Made by a program: the position numbers and the translations under genes. The notes beneath the pieces were generated by a model that was not told where the DNA came from, searched no databases, and saw nothing but the letters and a program-made list of their open reading frames with translations. From Sinorhizobium psoraleae (GTDB lineage Bacteria > Pseudomonadota > Alphaproteobacteria > Rhizobiales > Rhizobiaceae): a stretch of DNA of 64,000 bases. Where the stretch lies: assembly GCF_013283645.1 (NCBI RefSeq), contig NZ_JABEKV010000003.1:310001-374000 (forward strand), in the 5' to 3' direction. Below, piece after piece: positions 57,147-64,000 of the stretch (position 1 is the first letter of the stretch; every line of letters starts with the position of its first letter).

Positions 57147-60100
57147 TCACGCTTTTCCGTAACCGCCCCCGGTCGGTGTCACGACGATGAAGGCCTCGCC
57201 TGCTTCCAGAACCGTGTGAGCGCAGCCGGCCAGTTCCTCGATCCTGCCGTCATTGCGCCGAACGCTGTTGCGGCCGAGTTCGCCCGGCTCTCCGCCCTTC
57301 AGCCCGGAGGGCGCGACGCGGCGGTGGCCGGAGAGAATGGCGAAGTCCAACCGTTCGCGCGCGCGGATGGTGCGCGCGGTGCCATTGCCGGCCGACCATT
57401 TGCCGCGGCCGCCGGAAGCTTCGCGAATATGGAAATCCTCCAGCACCACCGGGAACCGCGTTTCGAGAATTTCCGGATCGGTGAGCCGCGAATTGGTCAT
57501 GTGGGTGTGGACCGCGTCGGCGCCGCTATAGCCGGGACCCGCGGGAGCGCCCGAGCAGATCGTTTCGTAATACTGGTAGTTCGCATTGCCGAAGGTCAGG
57601 TTGTTCATCGTCCCTTGCGCGGCGGCCTGCGCCTCGACGGCGCCGAACAGGCAATTGGTCACCGCCTGGCTGACCTCGACATTGCCGGCGACGACCGCCG
57701 CCGGATAGCGCGGCGTCAGCATCGTGCCTTCCGGGATAATGATGCGGATCGGGCGTAAGCAGCCGGCATTCATCGGAATATCGGCTTCGACCAGAACCCG
57801 GAAGACATAGAGGACCGCCGCGCGCGTCACCGGCGCCGGCGCGTTGAAATTGTCCGAACGCTGCTCCGACGTGCCGGTGAAATCGACCGTCGCCTCGCGC
57901 TTCTCGCGATCGACGGAAATCTTCACGACGATCCGGCAGCCCTGATCCATTTCGTATGAGAACGCGCCGTCGCGCAACTGGTCGAGCACGCGGCGCACGC
58001 TCTCGGCGGCGTTGTCCTGGACGTGCCCCATATAGGCTTCGACCACGTCCTCGCCGAACTGGGCGATCATCTTCTTCAGTTCCGCGACACCCTTCTCGTT
58101 GGCCGCGACCTGCGCCTTGAGGTCGTTGACGTTCTGCAGGATGTTGCGCACCGGATAGCGTGCGCCGCTCAGAAGCTTCTCCAGTTTCTCCTCGCAGAAC
58201 CGGCCGCGGTCGATGAGCTTGAAGTTGTCGATATAGACGCCTTCCTCCTCGATATTGGTCGCAAGCGGCGACATCGATCCCGGCGAAATCCCGCCGATAT
58301 CCGCGTGATGGCCGCGGCTTGCGACCCAGAAGCGGATCTCGCGACCGGCATCGTCGAACACCGGCGTGCACACCGTCAGGTCCGGCAGATGCGTGCCGCC
58401 GTTATAGGGCGCGTTGATCAGGAACACGTCGCCCGGATGAATGACCGGGTTTTCCCGGATCGCGGTGGCGACGGAGGCGTCCATGGATCCCAGGTGCACC
58501 GGCATGTGCGGCGCGTTGGCGACGAGATTGCCGTTGTTGTCGAAAACCGCGCAGGAAAAGTCGAGCCGTTCCTTGATGTTGACCGAATAGGCGGTGTTCT
58601 GCAGCGTGACGCCCATCTGTTCGGCGATCGACATGAAGAGGTTGTTGAAAATCTCCAGCATCACCGGATCGGCCTTGGTGCCGATGGCGGTGCGCTCGGG
58701 CAGCGGCTTGATGCGCGTGAGAACGATATGATCCTTCGCCGTCAGCTCCGCCTGCCAGCCGTCTTCCACGACGATCGTCTGGTTGGCTTCGATGACGATT
58801 GCCGGGCCTGCCAGCCTTTGCCCCGGCTCGATCTCGGAGCGCAGCACCACCGGCGCGTCGTGGAATGCACCTTGCGAATAAAAGCGGGTTCGCCGTCCGA
58901 GATCAGGCGCACCGGAGGTGACGGCAAGACCGTCCGCTTCCATCTGCGCCGCACCGCCGCCGACCGTCTCGACCTCGACCGCATCGATCACCAGCGCCTT
59001 GTTCTCGGCGATGAAGCCGAAGCGGCGTTTGTGCAGGAGTTCGAACTCGCGACGCAGTCGCGCGGCGTCGTCGTGCTCCGGAAAATGCGCCTCGACGGCG
59101 AGCGCGGTATCCGTGCCGGCATAACGGATATGAGCGCGAAGATGGGTGCGGACGAGATCCCGCGCGATGGCCTGCGCCTTAAGCTCCGCAAGGCACTCTT
59201 CCTGCAATTCACGGCCGAGCCCCGCCATTGCCGGCGGCGCCTGGTCATCGAGCGTTACGCCGAGCGCCTTCTGCCGCGTCGCGCGAATGTCCGCGAGCCC
59301 CATGCCATAGGCCGATAGCAGCCCCGACATCGGGTGGACGAGAATGTTCTTCATGCCGAGCGCATCCGCCACCAGGCAGGCATGCTGGCCGCCGGCGCCG
59401 CCGAAGCAGCTCAACGCATAGCGCGTCACGTCGTAACCGCGCTGGACGGAAATCTTCTTGATCGCCTCGACCATGTTGGCAACCGCAATGCGGATGAAGC
59501 CGTCGGCGACCTCTTCCGCGCTGCGCCCGTCGCCGATCTCCTTCGCCAGCGCCGCGAAGCGTGTCCGCACGGTCTCGACGTCGAGCCGTTCGTTCTGCTC
59601 CGGCCCGAACAGCGCCGGAAAGAATTCCGGCATCAGCTTGCCGAGCATCACGTTGGCGTCGGTCACGGCGAGCGGGCCGCCGTTGCGGTAGCAGGCAGGG
59701 CCTGGATTGGCACCGGCCGAATCCGGGCCGACGCGAAAACGCTCGCCGTCGAAATGGAGGATCGAACCGCCGCCGGCGGCGACCGTGTGGATCAGCATCA
59801 TCGGCGCCCGCACGCGCACGCCGGCAACCTCGGTCTCGAAGGCGCGCTCGTATTCGCCGTCGAAATGGGCGACGTCAGTCGAGGTTCCGCCCATGTCGAA
59901 ACCGATGATCCGGTCGAAGCCGGCCGCCTCCCCGGTCTTCGCAAGGCCGACGACGCCGCCGGCCGGACCGGAAAGAATCGCATCCTTGCCCTGGAACATG
60001 TCCGCCGCCGTCAGGCCGCCTGACGACATCATGAACATGATGCGCGCCCCGGACCGCACGACGTCGAGTTCGTCGGAGACCTGCGCGACGTAGCGGCCGA

Positions 60101-60761
60101 GCACCGGCGAGAGATAGGCGTCGATGACGGTGGTGTCGCCGCGCCCGACATACTTGACGAGCGGCGAGACCTCGTGGCTGACCGAAACCTGCTCGAAGCC
60201 CATCGCGCGAGCGAGGCGCGCCACCAGCGCCTCGTGGTCGGGATATCTGTAGGCGTGCATGAAGACGATGGCGATCGCCCGGTAGCCTTTCGCCTTCAGG
60301 TCTTCGAGGGCATGCCGCGCATCATCCTCGCTCAAGGGTCGCTCGATCGCACCGTCGGCGAGCACGCGCTCGTCGAGTTCAACGATGTCCTGGTAGAGCG
60401 CTTCCGGCTTGATGATCTCGGTCGCAAAAATCTTCTTGCGCTCCTGGTAGCCTATCCTCAGCGCATCGCGGAAACCGCGCGTGGTGATCAGCGCCAGTCG
60501 CTCGCCCTTGCGTTCGAGAAGCGCATTGGTGGCAACGGTCGTGCCCATCCGCACCTCGCCGATGAGGCCGGCCGGTATCACGTCGCCCGCTGGAAGCCCA
60601 AGAAGCTGCCGGATGCCGTGCACCGCCGCGTCGCGGTAAGCCTCGGGATTTTCGGAAAGAACCTTGCGCGCGTGGAGCGCGCCGGCGGGATCGCGGCCGA
60701 TAACGTCGGTGAAGGTGCCGCCGCGATCCACCCAGAAGTCCCAGGTCCCGGTTCCGCTCAT
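57147..60761 (-). CDS. 5-oxoprolinase / hydantoinase, fused A and B subunits
   Basis: A 1204-residue ATP-dependent amidase. The N-terminal half (about 1-690, HyuA type) has [14 protein letters not shown] (8-21), [14 protein letters not shown], and [11 protein letters not shown] with [11 protein letters not shown], the actin-like ATP site. The C-terminal half (about 700-1204, HyuB type) has [40 protein letters not shown] and [15 protein letters not shown]. This fused form is typical of 5-oxoprolinase (5-oxoproline to glutamate), but hydantoin-like rings are possible. It ends in [10 protein letters not shown]. The start at 60761 follows AAGGGAGTGAAG. The proline-type cluster is upstream, 342 bp away. 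Confidence 0.87.
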   Translation of the reverse strand: MSGTGTWDFWVDRGGTFTDVIGRDPAGALHARKVLSENPEAYRDAAVHGIRQLLGLPAGDVIPAGLIGEVRMGTTVATNALLERKGERLALITTRGFRDALRIGYQERKKIFATEIIKPEALYQDIVELDERVLADGAIERPLSEDDARHALEDLKAKGYRAIAIVFMHAYRYPDHEALVARLARAMGFEQVSVSHEVSPLVKYVGRGDTTVIDAYLSPVLGRYVAQVSDELDVVRSGARIMFMMSSGGLTAADMFQGKDAILSGPAGGVVGLAKTGEAAGFDRIIGFDMGGTSTDVAHFDGEYERAFETEVAGVRVRAPMMLIHTVAAGGGSILHFDGERFRVGPDSAGANPGPACYRNGGPLAVTDANVMLGKLMPEFFPALFGPEQNERLDVETVRTRFAALAKEIGDGRSAEEVADGFIRIAVANMVEAIKKISVQRGYDVTRYALSCFGGAGGQHACLVADALGMKNILVHPMSGLLSAYGMGLADIRATRQKALGVTLDDQAPPAMAGLGRELQEECLAELKAQAIARDLVRTHLRAHIRYAGTDTALAVEAHFPEHDDAARLRREFELLHKRRFGFIAENKALVIDAVEVETVGGGAAQMEADGLAVTSGAPDLGRRTRFYSQGAFHDAPVVLRSEIEPGQRLAGPAIVIEANQTIVVEDGWQAELTAKDHIVLTRIKPLPERTAIGTKADPVMLEIFNNLFMSIAEQMGVTLQNTAYSVNIKERLDFSCAVFDNNGNLVANAPHMPVHLGSMDASVATAIRENPVIHPGDVFLINAPYNGGTHLPDLTVCTPVFDDAGREIRFWVASRGHHADIGGISPGSMSPLATNIEEEGVYIDNFKLIDRGRFCEEKLEKLLSGARYPVRNILQNVNDLKAQVAANEKGVAELKKMIAQFGEDVVEAYMGHVQDNAAESVRRVLDQLRDGAFSYEMDQGCRIVVKISVDREKREATVDFTGTSEQRSDNFNAPAPVTRAAVLYVFRVLVEADIPMNAGCLRPIRIIIPEGTMLTPRYPAAVVAGNVEVSQAVTNCLFGAVEAQAAAQGTMNNLTFGNANYQYYETICSGAPAGPGYSGADAVHTHMTNSRLTDPEILETRFPVVLEDFHIREASGGRGKWSAGNGTARTIRARERLDFAILSGHRRVAPSGLKGGEPGELGRNSVRRNDGRIEELAGCAHTVLEAGEAFIVVTPTGGGYGKA

Positions 60762-61103
60762 CTTCACTCCCTTCGCTTCCCGCATCCGCTTCTACAGCGC
60801 CGCGCGTCTAGTCAGACGCGCAAAGGACGCTGGAGCACTCTGAAGTGCTCACTGAAAGCGGATAAGATGCTCAAGATCAATCCGAAATCGTCGCGCGATA
60901 AGGCGAGGAAGCACTTCACATTCGTCATTCAGCGGCAAGGGAGCGGTATGCGCCGTTGTTGCTCGGCATGACCGGGGCCGGGATGGGCCCCGCGATAGCC
61001 GAGGAGCGTGGCCCTGTCGGTCGCTACGCGATCGATCCGTGCCTTGCGGTTTGCCAGCGGCAGCGTCCGCTGACCGTCTCTCCTTGCCGCGATCGAAACC
61101 GGC
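60762..61103. other. Intergenic region with a palindromic repeat
   Basis: About 340 bp between the oxoprolinase start and the end of the racemase-family gene. It contains the palindrome at 60792-60832 and an adjoining GAGCACTCTGAAGTGCTC inverted repeat. No gene is recognised. Confidence 0.55.
60792..60832. repeat. Palindromic repeat CTACAGCGCCGCGCGTCT
   Basis: CTACAGCGCCGCGCGTCTAG followed by TCAGACGCGCAAAGGACGCT, a full copy in inverted orientation to the second unit at 26309-26410 and 29526-29630. It directly precedes the oxoprolinase ribosome site. Confidence 0.7.
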
Positions 61104-62132
61104 TCAGCGAGCGCCCCAGGTGTCGGTCAGCCGGTAACCCTCGGGCCAGGGATCGGAAGGATCGAGCATGTGCTGATGAATGCCGGTGATCCAGGCGCGG
61201 CCCGAGATTTCCGGCAGGATCGCCGGCCGGTCGCCGACCTCGGTCGTGCCGACGATACGGCCTGTGAAGGTCGAGCCTATCAGCGATACCGCCGTCAGCC
61301 TGTCCTCCGGACCCATCTCGCCGCGGGCGTGCAACACGGCCATGCGTGCCGAAAGCGCGGTGCCGGTCGGCGAGCGGTCGACCTTGCCCGGCTGGATCGC
61401 GACGGCCGCACCGGCGCGCAGGCCCTCCGCCGTGCGCTCCACGGGTCCCGCGAAGAGGCAGAAGGAGAAATGCTGCCAGTCAGGATTTTCGGGGTGGTGA
61501 AAGCCGAACTGCGCATTGGCGGCATTGGTGATTTTCACGCCGAGGCGAGCGATATCATGGGCCTCATCCGACTTGAGGCTGAAGCCCATTGCGGCAGCAT
61601 CGACGATAACGAAGCTGTCGCCGCCATAGGCGGTGTCGACGGTCAGCGTGCCGATGCCCGCGACCTCAAGTTTTGCGTCCAACCGCTCCGCAAAGCTCGG
61701 CAGGTTCTGCACGAAGATGCGTTCGGCCTTGCCGTTGCGGCATTCGGCACGGACGCGCACGAGACCGCCCGGTGCTTCGAGCGTGATCTCCGTCACCGGC
61801 TCATGCATCGGGAGGATGCCGCTGTCGAGGAGCACAGTGGAGACACAGATCGAATTCGAACCGGACATGGGCGGCGTGTCTTCCGGTTCCATGATGATGA
61901 AGGCGGCATCGGCCTCCGGGTGCTTTGGCGGAACCAGCAGATTGACGTGGCGGAAGACACCGCCGCGCGGTTCGTTGAGGACGAAGTTGCGCAACGTCTG
62001 GTCGCGCGCGATCCAGCGGCTCTGTTCCCAGATCGTCTCGCCCGGCGGAGGCGCAACGCCGCCGACGATCACATCGCCCACCTCGCCTTCGGCGTGAGCT
62101 GAGATGACATGAATGGTTTTCGTGCTGCGCAT
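61104..62132 (-). CDS. Proline racemase family enzyme with Ser/Thr catalytic pair
   Basis: A 342-residue member of the proline racemase / hydroxyproline epimerase / trans-3-hydroxyproline dehydratase family. In racemases two Cys act as bases (MCGHG and SPCGT). Here they are Ser90 ([10 protein letters not shown]) and Thr256 ([12 protein letters not shown]). A Thr in the second place is typical of 3-hydroxyproline dehydratases; Ser in the first is a known variant. So dehydratase or a related activity is more likely than proline racemase. The start follows AAAGGAG, 12 bp after the aconitase X stop. Confidence 0.82.
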   Translation of the reverse strand: MRSTKTIHVISAHAEGEVGDVIVGGVAPPPGETIWEQSRWIARDQTLRNFVLNEPRGGVFRHVNLLVPPKHPEADAAFIIMEPEDTPPMSGSNSICVSTVLLDSGILPMHEPVTEITLEAPGGLVRVRAECRNGKAERIFVQNLPSFAERLDAKLEVAGIGTLTVDTAYGGDSFVIVDAAAMGFSLKSDEAHDIARLGVKITNAANAQFGFHHPENPDWQHFSFCLFAGPVERTAEGLRAGAAVAIQPGKVDRSPTGTALSARMAVLHARGEMGPEDRLTAVSLIGSTFTGRIVGTTEVGDRPAILPEISGRAWITGIHQHMLDPSDPWPEGYRLTDTWGAR

Positions 62133-62144
62133 CGCGAACTCCTT

Positions 62145-63836
62145 TCAGGATAACCAGTCCGGCAGCCGTGCCGGGACGCGTCCGGTCAGAGCCGCGGTGA
62201 CGCAGTCGGCGAGGCTGCCGAAGCGCACGGTGCGGCCGGAGAGACCGGGACCGTAATGGGCGTATTTGCCTGAATTGGTGATCAGCGCGCGGGTCTTGGT
62301 CGGGAAGACCGGCTCGGAAATCGAGCACCAGCAGAGGTCCGGCAGAACCTGCACGCCGCTCATCTCGAGCCGGGCGAGCGTACCCTCGCTGCGCGCCTCG
62401 GCGATGACCTGGTGCGCGGCCGTGACGATCACCGCGACCTCGGGATGCCGCATGCGCCCTGCGAGCGCATCGGCTAGCGCGCGACATTCGCCGAGCGAGG
62501 CATGCGGGCTGCCGATCGCGACGAGTTCCACTTGGTCCGGTCCGTCGTTCAAGCTCGACCATGCGGCGGCCATGTCGGCATGGGAGATGTTCGCGTGGTC
62601 CGCGTCTTCGGCCGCTGCACCGTCCGCCTCGGGCGTGACGCCCTCCACATGCAGCATCGGCGCGGCGGAGGTGGTGCCGAAAGCGGCGCAGAGCGCCTTG
62701 AGGTCGTCGCGCGTGGGCTGCCCCGCGGCGAGCCCGCGCAGGAGCGGTATACGATCCGGCGCCACGCGACCGGCGAGATAACCGACCAGCGGCCAGAATG
62801 CATCGTCCACGTCTTCCGGCAGGTCGACGTCGATCACCCGTCGGGCCTTCCTGTGTTCGTCCAGATAGACGCCGGAGCGCGGTGCACGTCCGGTCAGCGC
62901 GATGCAAAGGTCGAGAAAATCGGGATGCTTCGCCGTCCGTGCGCCGAGCACGCTATTGGCGAAGATCACGGCATTGGATTCCGCCCAGGCAATGGATTCG
63001 CCGGCGCGCGGTGCACTGTCGAGCAGATAGGGCGAACAGGTGAAGGTCGGACGACAGCCCATGCGGACATAGGCGTCGGCCAATCGCGCCGCCGGGTCGC
63101 CGAAGGCGGCCGGCACCCCCTGCGCCTGCCAATTCGCGCGGTCGACCGAAATGGCGTTCATGGTCGTCGGCACGCGGACCTCAGCCCCCATCTCCGCCAT
63201 CTTCTCGGCGAAAGTCAGGTTGGCGGGGCTCGCATAGATGCAGCCGTCGATATGGCCCTGCACCACGTCCACCAGCCCTTCTGCCCCCTGCTGCGCCGCC
63301 ATGGCGCAGATGATGCGCATGGCCTGCTGGACCGCGACGCCGTCGGTGCCATCCAGCATGGCGCGATCGGCCTCGGAAAGATCGAGCGCAGCCGTGGCCG
63401 GTGGTTCGACCGTGATCGTCAGATCATCCGCCTCGATCGCCGTCTCGCTGATCCGCGCTGTCTTTGCTTGCGAAAGCGTTTCAAAGGCCTTGCGCGAGAT
63501 CCGCAATACCGGCAGCGGCTTGCCGAACATTTCGGCGGCAATCAGCGCGCCGAGGGTCAGGACGTCCTCGGCTTCGCAGAATACCAGCGCGGCCGGGGCG
63601 CGACCCGTCAACGCTAGGTCGAGCAGTACCCCCGAGCCGGTGCAAGAGCCGCGGCTCGACGGCATCAGCAGGATGCCGCCGGTCAGACCGTTGCCGTGCA
63701 GTGGATGGTGCACATCAATTACCCGGCCGGTCGCCGGATCGACCCCGCCCCAGAAGCTCAGCGCCTCCACAGTGGCGACGATCGGGCCACGGGCGGCGCC
63801 GCCCAGAATGCTGCGAGCCGAGATCGATTGGGTCAT
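62145..63836 (-). CDS. Aconitase X, likely cis-3-hydroxy-L-proline dehydratase
   Basis: A 563-residue fused AcnX protein. The small swivelling domain is N-terminal (DUF126, about 8-130, [20 protein letters not shown] with [14 protein letters not shown]). The large DUF521 domain follows (about 150-560, [57 protein letters not shown]). Bacterial fused (type I) AcnX enzymes are known to dehydrate cis-3-hydroxy-L-proline to pyrroline-2-carboxylate. Two proline-racemase-family genes flank it, overlapping (4 bp) or 12 bp away, which supports this role. Confidence 0.85.
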   Translation of the reverse strand: MTQSISARSILGGAARGPIVATVEALSFWGGVDPATGRVIDVHHPLHGNGLTGGILLMPSSRGSCTGSGVLLDLALTGRAPAALVFCEAEDVLTLGALIAAEMFGKPLPVLRISRKAFETLSQAKTARISETAIEADDLTITVEPPATAALDLSEADRAMLDGTDGVAVQQAMRIICAMAAQQGAEGLVDVVQGHIDGCIYASPANLTFAEKMAEMGAEVRVPTTMNAISVDRANWQAQGVPAAFGDPAARLADAYVRMGCRPTFTCSPYLLDSAPRAGESIAWAESNAVIFANSVLGARTAKHPDFLDLCIALTGRAPRSGVYLDEHRKARRVIDVDLPEDVDDAFWPLVGYLAGRVAPDRIPLLRGLAAGQPTRDDLKALCAAFGTTSAAPMLHVEGVTPEADGAAAEDADHANISHADMAAAWSSLNDGPDQVELVAIGSPHASLGECRALADALAGRMRHPEVAVIVTAAHQVIAEARSEGTLARLEMSGVQVLPDLCWCSISEPVFPTKTRALITNSGKYAHYGPGLSGRTVRFGSLADCVTAALTGRVPARLPDWLS

Positions 63837-64000
63837 TTTACGACAAATCCATGAGCAAAGGGGTCACGGTCGTCGATGAAGATCGTGTTGATGCCGGTCA
63901 TCCGCGCCCATCCGGCGATGGAAGGAATGATGGCATCGCGGTCCGCGACCTTGGTCGCGGCCTCGACACGGCCCTTGAACAGTGAGCCGATGATCGATTC
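63833..64000 (-). CDS. Second proline racemase / hydroxyproline epimerase family protein, C-terminal end
   Basis: Only the last 55 codons are inside the window. [30 protein letters not shown] and the end [10 protein letters not shown] match the C-terminus of proline racemase family proteins, especially 4-hydroxyproline 2-epimerases (compare [13 protein letters not shown] in the complete paralogue at 61104). The stop overlaps the aconitase X start (ATGA). The catalytic residues lie outside the window. Confidence 0.82.
   Translation of the reverse strand, partial: ESIIGSLFKGRVEAATKVADRDAIIPSIAGWARMTGINTIFIDDRDPFAHGFVVK

Overview
The window is about 62% G+C with the gene style of a rhizobial alphaproteobacterium. 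Gene content and order match the Sinorhizobium/Ensifer group: an alpha-galactoside (agp) operon next to a lac operon, a thiOSGE cluster, a fdoGHI-fdhE-selA-selB-selC operon, and many short intergenic palindromes. In S. meliloti (from memory) the thi and agp/lac loci lie on pSymB and the fdo/sel locus on pSymA. Finding them together suggests a related species or a rearranged megaplasmid or chromid. This placement is inference.

Layout. 1-2235 is a thiamine cluster (thiO cut by the window edge, thiS, thiG, thiE). 2269-4340 holds a small unknown gene, a 113-bp repeat and a class III adenylate cyclase. 4577-14891 is the alpha-galactoside module: agaL1-agpA-agpB-agpC-agpD-agaL2 on the minus strand with the AraC-type regulator agpT divergent. 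15040-16540 is a FAD oxidoreductase with a C-terminal Rieske domain, broken by one extra G. 16760-24334 is the lactose module lacR-lacE-lacF-lacG-lacZ-lacK, with a shared candidate operator upstream of both lacR and lacE. 24684-28616 holds an RTX-repeat protein behind an AT-rich leader, an AI-2E-family membrane protein, a glycine-zipper/DUF1236 protein and a 28-residue membrane peptide. 28681-36544 holds an SDR gene and then a sugar ABC operon (binding protein, ATPase, two permeases, LacI repressor, Gfo/Idh/MocA dehydrogenase). The binding protein carries an amber codon in its signal peptide and one permease carries a frameshift, so the operon looks dead in this strain unless these are sequencing errors. 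36776-42186 holds a glycosyltransferase and a glucuronate module (UxaC, mannonate oxidoreductase, GntR regulator).

42205-54205 is a compact selenocysteine island. fdoG contains an in-frame TGA at codon 200 followed by a bacterial SECIS hairpin. Then come fdoH, fdoI, fdhE, selA, a Sel1-repeat protein, selB and the tRNA-Sec gene selC. selC lies entirely inside the selB reading frame, exactly on codon boundaries. selD is divergent upstream. The window thus encodes the selenoprotein and the main machinery needed to make it.

54287-64000 carries a PNPOx-like flavoprotein, a divergent GST/LysR pair, a fused 5-oxoprolinase/hydantoinase, and a hydroxyproline-type locus: a proline racemase family enzyme with a Ser/Thr active-site pair, an aconitase X, and the last 55 codons of a second racemase-family enzyme.

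Cross-cutting patterns: all three sugar ABC operons have a perfect 10-12 bp hairpin 10-15 nt after the binding-protein gene, and several families of mosaic palindromes recur in the gaps.
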